64,000 bases of DNA, taken from Dehalococcoidales bacterium (GTDB lineage Bacteria; Chloroflexota; Dehalococcoidia; Dehalococcoidales; UBA2162). Below, piece after piece: positions 7,873 through 17,778 of this stretch. Numbering within the stretch: the stretch's first letter is position 1; each line of letters opens with the position of its first letter. The stretch covers positions 1 through 64,000 of the forward strand of contig JAFGCW010000013.1 of the NCBI GenBank assembly GCA_016932435.1, in the 5' to 3' direction. The position numbers and the translations under genes were made by a program. The notes under the pieces were generated by a model. The model was not told the origin of the DNA, ran no database searches, and was given only the letters and a program-made list of their open reading frames with translations.

Positions 7873-8874
7873 TTAAAGAATAGAATCGAAACTGACCATA
7901 TCGCCATAATCAAGTAAAGTACTCATCGCCTTGTTTTCAACCTCTATTCCTGATTCAACGGCGGCCGCCACCGGTGTCAAACCGCCAAGCAGTATCATTC
8001 CAACCCTGTTCAAACCAACGGAAATACCGCATGTAGCTTCACTCGGATTTCCTAAAAGAATCAGTCCGTTAATACCGGCTTTCTGTAATCTTTCGATAAT
8101 GTCCTCGGTCAATGCAAGACAATGAGTCGGCATCTCCCGGAAATTCGCCAGGACCTTTCCTTCGCCACCAGAGATAATATTACGAACGCTTGTCATCCCC
8201 GCGCGGATGAAAACTTCGGAAGGATCGACCGTAGAGCCTGAATATTGAATCAGATCAACAAATCTCAAGGGAAGGTTATTCCGCATCTGGAGAACTCCTC
8301 CGAACTTTGAATCTATCGGTACCCCTGCCTTAAGGAGACAGCCGTTGATTATCAGGCTGCATATGGTAGCTAATCCGATCCTGCCTGGAGGAATCAGAAC
8401 GTCGCCCAGTTTTTCACCCTCATTCGCCACCGCCACACGATCACTGACACAGAAACCTTCTGAAAAGGCTTTTTTCATTTTCCCGATAGCGGTGTTGAAT
8501 TTCGTTTTCTGGAATAAAGATACATTTACCGGGACCATCCCGGTGGCCGTATTAACATCGAAAGTGGTACGGAAAGAAAGGAGTTCTATTTTTTCGAGTA
8601 CGAAGCCTACTTTATCGGACACCAGGGCGTTGTTCAGTTCGTCGACACCGAGCGGGGTTATCACCCTGCCGTCTCTCCGCTCCAGGGGTAAGGTAAGTCC
8701 CCGTTCATCCATCATCTTGAGATGGTATCGTACCGCCCTTTCACCAAGTTCTATCCCATAATCTCTCAGCTTGATGGATAACAACCTGGCACCAAGTGGC
8801 TGCGGTGATTCCTTAAGTATTCTCAGGATCGATATTACCTTGCGTTCTACTATCTTATTATCGGCACCTATCAT
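7873..8874 (-). CDS. NrpR-type transcriptional repressor (winged helix plus NrpR/DUF128 domain)
   Basis: 333 residues. The N-terminal winged helix at about 8-75 (KVISILRILKESPQPLGARLL, AVRYHLKMMDERGLT) is followed by one NrpR/DUF128 regulatory domain (GRIGLATICSLIINGCLLKAGVP near 175, GLILLGNPSEATCGISVGLNRVGMILLGGLTPVAA near 275-310, cited in part). NrpR was defined in methanogens as a global nitrogen repressor that releases DNA on binding 2-oxoglutarate. Its adjacency to the glutamate-synthase-like gene suggests local control of ammonia assimilation. A palindrome 33 bases upstream of the start could be an autoregulatory operator. Confidence 0.85.
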   Translation of the reverse strand: MIGADNKIVERKVISILRILKESPQPLGARLLSIKLRDYGIELGERAVRYHLKMMDERGLTLPLERRDGRVITPLGVDELNNALVSDKVGFVLEKIELLSFRTTFDVNTATGMVPVNVSLFQKTKFNTAIGKMKKAFSEGFCVSDRVAVANEGEKLGDVLIPPGRIGLATICSLIINGCLLKAGVPIDSKFGGVLQMRNNLPLRFVDLIQYSGSTVDPSEVFIRAGMTSVRNIISGGEGKVLANFREMPTHCLALTEDIIERLQKAGINGLILLGNPSEATCGISVGLNRVGMILLGGLTPVAAAVESGIEVENKAMSTLLDYGDMVSFDSIL

Positions 8875-8907
8875 GATATTCCTTTATCCGGTATCTTTTG
8901 AAAAACA

Positions 8908-8921
8908 TACCGACACCGGTA
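8908..8921. promoter_or_regulatory. Candidate NrpR operator (TACC-N6-GGTA palindrome)
   Basis: TACC GACACC GGTA, 33 bp upstream of the nrpR start. A second outward pair GGTA...TACC flanks it on one side. Archaeal NrpR operators are short inverted repeats with a 6-nt spacer, but of GGAA-N6-TTCC type, so this assignment is tentative. Confidence 0.35.
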
Positions 8922-9220
8922 ACCGTTTTCCTATTATATTTGAGACTAAAATAGGTGTCAAGTACTGATTTTTCATAAAAATTTACATAAGTAAATTTCT
9001 CTATTCCAGTGAACAGAACGGCGAAAATGATTAATAAAATATTTATCAAGTATTGATAATAGAATGGCTGTATCCTTGGGTATCATTTTTTTCGCTGAAA
9101 GTCTATTGACATGTTATTCGTACCTGTTCATAATCATCATTACCAAAAAACTCACCGGTGAATATTTTATAGACCACTCCTCTGAACCTTAAAACTACTC
9201 ATACTGAATCTCATAATCCC

Positions 9221-9280
9221 GTTCATCCTGAGCCTGTCGAAGGATGAACACATCGAAGGATGAGCACATCGGAAGATGAC
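9221..9280. repeat. Intergenic inverted repeat with short tandem copies
   Basis: Inverted arms GTTCATCCT (9221-9229) and AGGATGAAC (9241-9249), then two further imperfect copies of an ATCGAAGGATGAGCAC-like unit up to 9280. The rest of the 8922-9324 gap shows no gene. This resembles small dispersed intergenic repeats. Confidence 0.6.
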
Positions 9281-9324
9281 CTGCAACTACCGTAAGAAAA
9301 GTGCGTGATAGAAGAGGTGTGGTC

Positions 9325-9827
9325 ATGTACGGTAACAGAATTATCCTCGTTTCCCATGATTCTGACATTGCGTTAATGTGTCAAAAAGCGCTTGAGAAAG
9401 AGAATATCCGGATTCAGGCGCGGATATCTGCATCGAAGTGCCGATTAACACAGACGAACTACTCGCTCAGATAAAAGCGCTGCGTCGAAAGGTCGGCTCC
9501 GGTGAACTCCATCCCGATAAAGCTGTATTCGTTTCAGGCGACCTGCGCATCGACTATCACAGGAGGCTGGTAACGGTGAAGGGTGAAAAAGTCACCCTAA
9601 CGCACGAGGAATACGGTCTGCTTACAGAACTGACAAAAAACGCGGGAGCTGTGCTCAGCTATCGCCACCTTCTGCATACGATCTGGGGGAATGAATATAC
9701 CGACGAAAGGCAATACGTTCACCAGCATATCTGCCGTTTAAAGAAAAAGATAGAGCCGGACCCGCGTAATCCTGTGTACATACACACCATTTATCAGGAA
9801 GACTATATTTTCAGAGAAAAAGACTGA
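9325..9827 (+). pseudogene. Response regulator with deleted receiver core and frameshift; intact OmpR-type DNA-binding domain
   Basis: From ATG at 9325 the frame reads MYGNRIILVSHDSDIALMC, a receiver beta1-alpha1 start, and stops at about 9474. In another frame, from about 9400, SGADICIEVPINTDELLAQI matches the end of a receiver domain and runs into a complete winged helix (LTHEEYGLLTELTKNAGAV, VHQHICRLKKKIEPDPRNP), ending at 9827. Roughly 70 receiver residues, including the phosphorylated Asp, are absent, and the two parts are out of frame. A 129-residue protein could still start at GTG 9438 and give a free DNA-binding domain. No histidine kinase is nearby. Confidence 0.8.
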
Positions 9828-9905
9828 TGCTTCTCCGTCTTTGTTCAAGGAATATTGTATGAACTACTTTCAATAACCAGCCGGCGGTACGTTTTAAAGA
9901 AAAAT

Positions 9906-9961
9906 TCAAGAAAAAAACAAGAAATATTCAAGAACTTTTGAAGAATTTTTGTGGTATCATA
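9906..9961 (+). promoter_or_regulatory. Four direct repeats, 11-bp period, before an extended -10
   Basis: CAAGAA-type units start at 9906, 9917, 9928 and 9939 (TTCAAGAA, AACAAGAA, TTCAAGAA, TTGAAGAA). They are followed by TGGTATCAT (extended -10 at about 9953-9961). This geometry is typical of OmpR/PhoB-family binding sites overlapping the -35 region. It lies 160 bp upstream of the secreted-protein gene. Nothing else is seen in 9828-10116. Confidence 0.6.
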
Positions 9962-10116
9962 CCTCGCTGATGAAATAAAGTGTGAAAATATGGTGAGGTA
10001 ATGCCTATGGAACAGCACAATTGAATAAATTATCTATTTTGTACAGGAGATAGGTAACGTATCGTAATTACTGTAAAAAAAGAGTAAATTATCTCAATTC
10101 ATGGGAGGACAATATT

Positions 10117-11190
10117 ATGAAAATACTAACCAAGTTACGATTTGTTATTTTACTCGTTCTAGTTATGTCACTAGTGATTCCTTATTCAGTCCAGGCTGCT
10201 GGAGAAAACCAAATATATCCTAATTCTATTGCTGGTTATCCGGTGATCTACGTAAAAACACAAGAAAATACTGTTGGACTGGAGGAAGGCGAAGTAACCT
10301 TGGTTCTCTATGACAAAACACCAATATATGACCAAGAGACACAACCACCTTCTCGTAGGGTTGTAGGTATGTTTTTACGTGAAAATACATTACCAAAAAG
10401 CTGGAGGATAGAAGTTGTCGGTGGGCCTGGTATGACAAAGGAAAAAATTAAAGAAGTCCATGAACAAAATCAGCTAAAAATGAAAGCTTATTCAGAAGAA
10501 ATAGCAATGGAATCTACTAGGGCCCAAGATGATAAAACTTTCACTATAATTCGAAACAATGGACCACTATATTATACTGTAGACTTAATCTCAGCAACCA
10601 TAGACGAAGCACCTTCAGAATCTTATGATCAAGATGTATTCAGTTTTTGGATGGTAAATGGTCTTACCGATGAGGAGTATTTTATCCAAGCTGGTCAAAA
10701 GTATCTTGGTAATGGTTCTTGCTTAAATGTGTGGGCTGATCAGTTTGGTGCGGGATCACCAGTACCCACTGAATTCGACACATATGAATTACCTTATTAT
10801 TCTGGAGATACCTACAAATTTGAAGTCGGGTTAGCAGGGAATTACTGGTATGCATATGGCAATAATCTTGATACTGGTGGTCACGACACCGTGTATACAG
10901 AAAGTACGGGTACGGCTGGAGAATATTTCGTCTATGATACTAACACAAGTGTATTTTTTGAAAACGCAAATACTGGATCAGATTGGTACGATGGATTTGA
11001 TGTTAATCCTCTCGAAATCAAGTGGGCACGGGAGAGAAGAAATGATTCAAATTCTTACTGGCTGTATGAATCAAAATTAATAATAGATAGTGACGAAAAT
11101 GTCTATTCAGCAACCGATGAAATAACCGGATCACTTCTGTATTTTGGGACTGCATATATACATTTGGATGAGCTTCCTATCGTAGAGTAA
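10117..11190 (+). CDS. Secreted protein of unknown function
   Basis: 357 residues behind a GGGAGG ribosome site. A signal peptide covers about 1-28 (KLRFVILLVLVMSLVIPYSV, cleavage after QAA). The mature part is rich in Tyr, Asn, Asp and Gly, and residues 150-350 look like an all-beta domain (EYFIQAGQKYLGNGSCLNVW, YKFEVGLAGNYWYAYGNN). No cysteine-rich or catalytic motif is evident. It is noticeably more AT-rich than the housekeeping genes, which hints at acquisition. A response-regulator-type repeat array precedes it and a perfect hairpin follows it, so it is probably a single-gene transcription unit. Confidence 0.8.
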   Translation: MKILTKLRFVILLVLVMSLVIPYSVQAAGENQIYPNSIAGYPVIYVKTQENTVGLEEGEVTLVLYDKTPIYDQETQPPSRRVVGMFLRENTLPKSWRIEVVGGPGMTKEKIKEVHEQNQLKMKAYSEEIAMESTRAQDDKTFTIIRNNGPLYYTVDLISATIDEAPSESYDQDVFSFWMVNGLTDEEYFIQAGQKYLGNGSCLNVWADQFGAGSPVPTEFDTYELPYYSGDTYKFEVGLAGNYWYAYGNNLDTGGHDTVYTESTGTAGEYFVYDTNTSVFFENANTGSDWYDGFDVNPLEIKWARERRNDSNSYWLYESKLIIDSDENVYSATDEITGSLLYFGTAYIHLDELPIVE

Positions 11191-11227
11191 TTTCTTATTG
11201 ATGCCACTGTATATCGGACATGGTATA

Positions 11228-11279
11228 ACACAGGTTCCAGTGAAAGAAGAACATAATATGAATTCACTGGAACCTGTGT
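11228..11279 (+). terminator. 17-bp perfect inverted repeat after the secreted-protein gene
   Basis: Arms 11228-11244 (ACACAGGTTCCAGTGAA) and 11263-11279 are exact complements with an 18-nt loop. No strong U-run follows. It is a terminator-like or RNA-stabilising hairpin. Confidence 0.6.
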
Positions 11280-11332
11280 CAAGTGTAGTATAATACGTAC
11301 AGAGATTACAACACTTATGAAATGGATGGAAA

Positions 11333-12427
11333 ATGAATTTCACAACCAAAAAACTCACTCTATCAATTATTTCATTTCTGCTAATAATTTCCGTCCTATC
11401 TTGTGATCGTGATATAGATACCGCGTTTCCAGTGTCAAGTGAAGAAGTAGATATTCCGGACTCTATAGTAGAGGCAGCGATCAGAGAAGTTACCGGTAAA
11501 CCAAAAGGACCGCTTTTAATTTCTGACCTGGAGCCTATAACAAAATTATACTTTGACGGCGGTGCAGTTAGCCTGGAGGGTCTGGAATACTGCTCCAATT
11601 TAACATATCTGGATGTAAGCGGAAACAGAATTATAGACCTTTCTCCTCTTTCAGGACTGGCAAATCTGGAAAAACTGTTTCTTAAAAATAATATGATAAC
11701 CGATATCTCTTCATTATCTGGGCTTGTTAATCTGTACGGACTCACCCTCTCTCAGAACCAGATATTCGATATATCTCCGTTAACGAACTTGATAAACCTT
11801 GAAATTCTCATGTTGAGTTCCAATCATTTACCCGATATTTCTCCGATTTTTTCCCTGACTAATCTCCGTTACCTGGATATTCGTAGTTGCGAAATAAGGG
11901 ATATAACGCCTCTGTCAACGTTAACCAACCTGGAATTCCTTATTATCGGCAATAATCCTGTCTATGACATTTCTCCGATTTCGCATCTGAATAATTTGAT
12001 AAAATTAAGTTTCAGGGAGAGCTCGCTGGTTGATATCAGTACGCTGAAAAACCTGACGACTCTGGAACAACTGGATCTGGCTAAAAACCAGATCGTCGAT
12101 ATTTCACCATTGGCTTCTCTTGGTAATCTTCATCATCTTTCACTAGGTGGCAACCGAATAAATGATATCTCGCCGTTAATCGGAATGAGCTTACTTGAAA
12201 CGCTGGGATTAACGGATAACCGGATCATCGATGTCTTTCCCCTTGATTCTGAGTCCTTAGAAAACCTGACAACCTTGTTCCTTGAAGGCAATATGATAAC
12301 GGATGTTCCCCCGTTTTCCGGACCGCCAAAGCTTAGATCGTTACGTATTCTAGACGGCAATCCACTCAGTGTAGAATCCCTGGCTACAATTGAACAAATG
12401 AAAGAGAGAGGCATCGAAGTAAGATAA
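11333..12427 (+). CDS. Leucine-rich-repeat lipoprotein (internalin-type LRRs)
   Basis: 364 residues. A lipoprotein signal ends at Cys24 (SVLSC). Residues 25-65 resemble the helical cap seen before such repeats (IVEAAIREVTGKPKGPLLISDL). From about residue 70 there are roughly thirteen 22-residue repeats of the pattern NLxxLxLxxNxIxDISPL, as in bacterial internalin-like proteins. It should form a curved surface-bound protein-binding solenoid. It ends soon after the last repeat, without an LPXTG or other anchor, consistent with lipid anchoring. The ligand is unknown. Confidence 0.92.
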   Translation: MNFTTKKLTLSIISFLLIISVLSCDRDIDTAFPVSSEEVDIPDSIVEAAIREVTGKPKGPLLISDLEPITKLYFDGGAVSLEGLEYCSNLTYLDVSGNRIIDLSPLSGLANLEKLFLKNNMITDISSLSGLVNLYGLTLSQNQIFDISPLTNLINLEILMLSSNHLPDISPIFSLTNLRYLDIRSCEIRDITPLSTLTNLEFLIIGNNPVYDISPISHLNNLIKLSFRESSLVDISTLKNLTTLEQLDLAKNQIVDISPLASLGNLHHLSLGGNRINDISPLIGMSLLETLGLTDNRIIDVFPLDSESLENLTTLFLEGNMITDVPPFSGPPKLRSLRILDGNPLSVESLATIEQMKERGIEVR

Positions 12428-12659
12428 ATTTACGAATACTTGTGTTAACCATCCAAACCTGTAAGGTTTGCAGGCAGATTAAAAACTCCTTGGATCGTTT
12501 ACGGAGCTGTCCCGTATACCAATCGATCAGGCTGATCGCATATTATCCCATTAATTTTTATTTTCATATATTGAAATCATATCATTCAAGAACTATAATT
12601 CTTACATATATGTCACTTAAGCATCAATCAACGATGAGGGGTAATATAGACAAAGAAGC

Positions 12660-13250
12660 ATGCAAAAGTTTATTCACATCAGCACATTAGGAATTCTGTT
12701 CGTGGTCATCGTGACCGGAGCCGGTTGTGCTAATCCCGATACTCTTACCAACACAAAATCTCCGGAGTCCGTTATCGAACATGGATGCGAGTGGTCCGAA
12801 ACTCTTTCGGAATCACGACCTGCCGATTTCAATCTTGTTTTCAAATATGGGTATGGCACTATCAATAAAAACGTATTAAATACATTCAACGGGACCTACA
12901 CATGGGATATGGTAGTCGATCCGCCCATCACGATAGATTTCAGTTTATCTGATGAAGACATGGACAGGATCTATCAAAAGATGGTGGAGATAGATTTCTT
13001 CTGTTATCCTGACGAATTTGCCATTCCTTTACCCGAAGAAGGGATTGTCGGTATGGGAACTCCCTATCAGGGATATTACTTCATGGTAGAGTGCGACAAT
13101 AAAGTAAAGGTATTACGGTGGGAGGATAAGATAACAAATAAGAATGAAGAAGCTGACAAATTAAGATGGCTGACAGGTCTTATCATAAGTCTCATTGAAT
13201 CCAAAGATGAATACTGGGAGTTACCATCGCCCAGAGGTGGATATCTATAA
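12660..13250 (+). CDS. Lipoprotein of unknown function
   Basis: 196 residues with a lipoprotein signal ending at Cys23 (VTGAGC). The middle part has NTFNGTYTWDMVVDPPITI and SLSDEDMDRIYQKMVEIDFF, a layout also seen in small Gram-positive lipoproteins without known function. It ends ELPSPRGGYL, which looks like a natural C-terminus. Gap 12428-12659 upstream shows no gene. No enzyme motif is seen. Confidence 0.75.
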   Translation: MQKFIHISTLGILFVVIVTGAGCANPDTLTNTKSPESVIEHGCEWSETLSESRPADFNLVFKYGYGTINKNVLNTFNGTYTWDMVVDPPITIDFSLSDEDMDRIYQKMVEIDFFCYPDEFAIPLPEEGIVGMGTPYQGYYFMVECDNKVKVLRWEDKITNKNEEADKLRWLTGLIISLIESKDEYWELPSPRGGYL

Positions 13251-13461
13251 ATACAACCAGGTAGAACATTCAGATCAATCAAATCCCGGGGACAGTAAGA
13301 AAATCTATCCGACTGATGAAGTTAGTCTTCTTGTTCATCCTGAGACGGATGTATTATTAGAAATTAGATCTAAGTCTGGTACCTTGCTTTATTCCAGAGC
13401 TTTCACTTATGACGAAGCGCTGGCAGCTCTATATACTCGCGAATCCTTTCCGGATTGGTGA
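13207..13461 (+). CDS. Small hypothetical protein overlapping the preceding lipoprotein gene
   Basis: About 84 residues if started at ATG 13207; GTG 13237 or TTG 13195 are also possible. No convincing ribosome site decides between them. The later part (YPTDEVSLLVHPETDVLLEI, SRAFTYDEALAALYTRESF) has protein-like composition with a predicted beta-then-helix layout. It overlaps the end of the preceding lipoprotein gene by 44 bases in another frame. Function not recognised. Confidence 0.4.
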   Translation: MNTGSYHRPEVDIYKYNQVEHSDQSNPGDSKKIYPTDEVSLLVHPETDVLLEIRSKSGTLLYSRAFTYDEALAALYTRESFPDW

Positions 13462-13488
13462 AAATAATCAGGTCTTACCCTCGAATTA

Positions 13489-13517
13489 TTGCCGCCTGCA
13501 CAATGATATGATATACT
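13489..13517 (+). promoter_or_regulatory. Promoter of the rpsB operon
   Basis: -35 TTGCCG (13489-13494), 17-nt spacer, -10 TATACT (13512-13517), 34 bp before the rpsB start with its AGGAG ribosome site. Confidence 0.75.
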
Positions 13518-13551
13518 TTATGCTAGTTTATTAGGAGAAAGGGGAAAAAAT

Positions 13552-14340
13552 TTGCCAGAAATTGTTTCAGTAAAACAGCTTCTGGAAGCCGGGGCTCATT
13601 TCGGACATCAGACAAGCCGATGGCACCCTCGCATGAAGAAATACATCTTCACAAAACGCGAGGGAATCCATATTATCGACCTTGAACAAACCACAACCAT
13701 GCTTGCCAAAGCATGTGAGTTTATCACCCAGGTTGTAGCTGATGGAGGAAAGGTACTCTTCGTAGGTACCAAGAAGCAGGCTCAGGAAGCCATAGAGGAA
13801 GCAGCTACACGCTGCAACATGTATTATGTTAATCAGAGATGGATCGGTGGAGTACTTACCAATTTTGCTACCATCCAGGCAAGAATCGACTATCTGGTTC
13901 GGCTGGAAGATCAGCAGGCCAGGGGTGAATTCAGCCGTCTTCCGAAGAAGGAAGCCTTAAAGCTTGAAAAGGAAATCGCCAAGCTTAATAGACAGATGGG
14001 TGGTTTCAAGGAAATGACCAGTATTCCGGCAGCGTTATTTATCGTTGACCCGCCAAAGGAGAAAATCGCACTGGCTGAAGCCAAACGGGTAGGAATACCT
14101 GTCGTTGCCATCGCAGACACGAGCTGCAATCCTGATGAGATAGATTACCCTGTCCCGGCAAATGACGACGCTATCAGAGCAATCAGGCTGATATGCAATA
14201 AGATAGCTGACGCAGTACTTGAAGGTACCCCCGGCCAGGAAATGATACAGACAGAAGAAGAAAAAAGTCCCGTAGATACGGTTGAGACCAAAGCAACGGA
14301 AGAAGATGAAACTCTAGTCTTAACCCCGGATGACGAGTAG
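13552..14340 (+). CDS. rpsB: Ribosomal protein uS2
   Basis: 262 residues, starting at a TTG behind AGGAGAAAGG. Family signatures: [19 protein letters not shown] at about 9-28, [13 protein letters not shown] near 65, [14 protein letters not shown] near 88 and [20 protein letters not shown] near 180. The C-terminal 35 residues are acidic and variable. Component of the 30S subunit. First gene of the rpsB-tsf-pyrH-frr block, 15 bases before tsf. Confidence 0.98.
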   Translation: MPEIVSVKQLLEAGAHFGHQTSRWHPRMKKYIFTKREGIHIIDLEQTTTMLAKACEFITQVVADGGKVLFVGTKKQAQEAIEEAATRCNMYYVNQRWIGGVLTNFATIQARIDYLVRLEDQQARGEFSRLPKKEALKLEKEIAKLNRQMGGFKEMTSIPAALFIVDPPKEKIALAEAKRVGIPVVAIADTSCNPDEIDYPVPANDDAIRAIRLICNKIADAVLEGTPGQEMIQTEEEKSPVDTVETKATEEDETLVLTPDDE

Positions 14341-14355
14341 ACCAAGGAGGAAAGT

Positions 14356-14865
14356 TTGAGTATCTCTACTGATAAACTCAAGGAGCTCAGAGAGCAGTCT
14401 GGAGCGGGTATCATGGCTTGCCGAAATGCTTATATAGAAGCAAGCGAAGATATGGGTAAAGCTCTGGAACTACTCAAAGAGCAGAATTTATATATAGCGG
14501 AAAAGAAAAAAGAACGTTCCACTTCGCAGGGAATAGTGGAAGCCTATATTCATGCCGGCGGGCGTATCGGCGCCATGGTAGAAGTAAATTGTGAGACCGA
14601 TTTCGTTGCTCGTACCGATGAATTCAAAGAACTCGCCCACCTGATAGCAATGCAGGTAGCAGCGATGGACCCGCAGTATATTTCACAGGACGCGGTACCT
14701 GAAGATGCAGAACTTGAGCAAAGCGTTGAAGAAATATGCCTGTTAACCCAGGCCTGTATCAAGGACCCTGCCGTTACTATCCAGGACCTTATTACAGAAG
14801 CCATCGGTAAAGTGGGAGAAAATATCAGAGTAAGTAAAATTGCCAGGTTCGAGCTAGGATTATAG
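14356..14865 (+). CDS. tsf: Elongation factor Ts, short form
   Basis: 169 residues against about 280 in E. coli. The N-terminal UBA-like domain is intact (KLKELREQSGAGIMACRNAY) and the core has the family signature EVNCETDFVARTDEF near residue 77. One of the two core subdomains is essentially absent, as in other short EF-Ts proteins such as those of Thermus and cyanobacteria. It exchanges GDP for GTP on EF-Tu. Starts with TTG after an AAGGAGG site. Directly downstream of rpsB. Confidence 0.96.
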   Translation: MSISTDKLKELREQSGAGIMACRNAYIEASEDMGKALELLKEQNLYIAEKKKERSTSQGIVEAYIHAGGRIGAMVEVNCETDFVARTDEFKELAHLIAMQVAAMDPQYISQDAVPEDAELEQSVEEICLLTQACIKDPAVTIQDLITEAIGKVGENIRVSKIARFELGL

Positions 14866-14877
14866 TAATACTGCTAA

Positions 14878-16177
<1,300 letters not shown>

Positions 16178-16200
16178 TCCACCAGAGCGGAGTAGAAATT

Positions 16201-16923
16201 ATGACGGCTTCCTCATCGTCTACATCCGGTAAACATTCTCTACTCCCTACCCACATCGCCATAGTACCGGACGGTAACGGTAGATGGGCTGAAAAGCGTG
16301 GTTTATCCCGACTCGAAGGTCACCGGGAAGGCATGGAAAACATGTATCGCCTGGTAGAATACGTGGATGAATATAATATACCCTACCTTACACTGTATGG
16401 ATTCTCCACGGAAAACTGGAATCGGCCTGAAGAAGAAGTACTCGGACTGTTTTCATCACTTACAGAATTCATCAAGAGAACCTCGCCCGATATTCACCGT
16501 CGCGGGATCAAGATAAACCATATCGGCAGACTCTCCGAACTTCCGGAAGAATTCCGCCAATCTATAAAAGATGCGGTAATATTAACAGAAAATAATACCG
16601 GAATGACTCTGAACATCGCTTTTAACTATGGAGGTCGTGCTGAAATAACCGACGCCATACGTAGAATTATTGATGACGGTATTCCTTCGGAGAAAGTAAC
16701 CGAGGTTATGATAGAAAACTATCTCTATACCGCCGGAATGCCAAGTGTCGACCTCCTGATACGTACCAGTAACGAAAGACGTCTCAGCAACTTCCTGATA
16801 TGGCAAACTTCCTACAGCGAATATTACTTCACCAGGGTCCTCTGGCCGGATTTCCGGAAAAAAGATATCGATAAAGCCCTGGAGTTTTACAGGCGAAGAA
16901 AAAGACGTTTTGGCGGGTTATAG
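16201..16923 (+). CDS. uppS: Undecaprenyl diphosphate synthase (isoprenyl transferase)
   Basis: 240 residues. cis-Prenyltransferase that makes the C55 lipid carrier for cell-wall precursors. Motif I reads IVPDGNGRWAEKRGLSRLEG (residues about 20-39), with a Pro where most family members have Met before the catalytic Asp. YGFSTENWNRP follows, and the substrate-binding end is VDLLIRTSNERRLSNFLIWQ near 182. Situated 24 bases after frr and 12 before cdsA. Confidence 0.96.
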   Translation: MTASSSSTSGKHSLLPTHIAIVPDGNGRWAEKRGLSRLEGHREGMENMYRLVEYVDEYNIPYLTLYGFSTENWNRPEEEVLGLFSSLTEFIKRTSPDIHRRGIKINHIGRLSELPEEFRQSIKDAVILTENNTGMTLNIAFNYGGRAEITDAIRRIIDDGIPSEKVTEVMIENYLYTAGMPSVDLLIRTSNERRLSNFLIWQTSYSEYYFTRVLWPDFRKKDIDKALEFYRRRKRRFGGL

Positions 16924-16935
16924 AATTCATTTATT

Positions 16936-17778
16936 ATGCTTAAAAAACGAGTGATAACATCAATCCTGGGTATCCCGGTACTGATTGCCGCCGTATGGTT
17001 CGAGGAATTTCTGCCCTGGTTCACAATGCTGGCAGCATTGCTGGGAGTGCTGGCATCCCTGGAATTCTCACGGCTGGTAAACGCTTCCAGGGCACAGACC
17101 TTCGCGTTCTACGGAGCCTGCATGACCTTCTTTTTTATACTGCTCCGTGATGTGAACCTCCTTGAGATTATCGATACCGCGTTCAGTACGGCTTATATTC
17201 TCCCTTTACTGCTGGCAGCCCTTGTTCTGCCTTTACTGTGGTCATGGCTGCCTGTACGATTCAGGGGTGAAGGTTCGACCTGGAAAGGTGGAGTATGGAC
17301 GATTATCGGGATCATCTATCTGGGCTGGACGCTTGGGCACCTGGTAGCACTCAGGGGTATAGAAGACGGAAGGAACTGGGTATTCCTGGCGCTTTTCGTC
17401 ACCTTCGCCTATGACACGGCAGCCTATTTTACAGGAAGATCGATCGGCAGGCACAAGATGGCTCCGCGAATCAGCCCGGGCAAGACATGGGAAGGAGCAG
17501 CAGGCGGAGTCGTAGGGGCTGTTCTTCTCAGTCTTTTCTTTACTCTTGATACTCCGCTGGGATTACCGATTAACTGGGGACATGCGGTTGTCCTCGGTCT
17601 GCTGGTGAGTTTCTTCGGCCAGATCGGTGACCTTCTGGAATCGGCATTCAAGCGTTATACCAGTGTGAAAGATTCCGGAAATACTCTTCCCGGTCACGGC
17701 GGTTTCCTGGACAGGCTGGACAGCATTGTCTTTAGCGGCCTGGTAGTATACTATTATGTTATATGGGTGATTCAGTAA
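16936..17778 (+). CDS. cdsA: Phosphatidate cytidylyltransferase
   Basis: 280 residues, with about eight hydrophobic membrane segments. It makes CDP-diacylglycerol from phosphatidic acid and CTP. The C-terminal signature of the family is clear: FGQIGDLLESAFKRYTSVKD followed by PGHGGFLDRLDSIVFSG at residues about 224-270. Overlaps the start of dxr by 16 bases. Confidence 0.96.
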   Translation: MLKKRVITSILGIPVLIAAVWFEEFLPWFTMLAALLGVLASLEFSRLVNASRAQTFAFYGACMTFFFILLRDVNLLEIIDTAFSTAYILPLLLAALVLPLLWSWLPVRFRGEGSTWKGGVWTIIGIIYLGWTLGHLVALRGIEDGRNWVFLALFVTFAYDTAAYFTGRSIGRHKMAPRISPGKTWEGAAGGVVGAVLLSLFFTLDTPLGLPINWGHAVVLGLLVSFFGQIGDLLESAFKRYTSVKDSGNTLPGHGGFLDRLDSIVFSGLVVYYYVIWVIQ

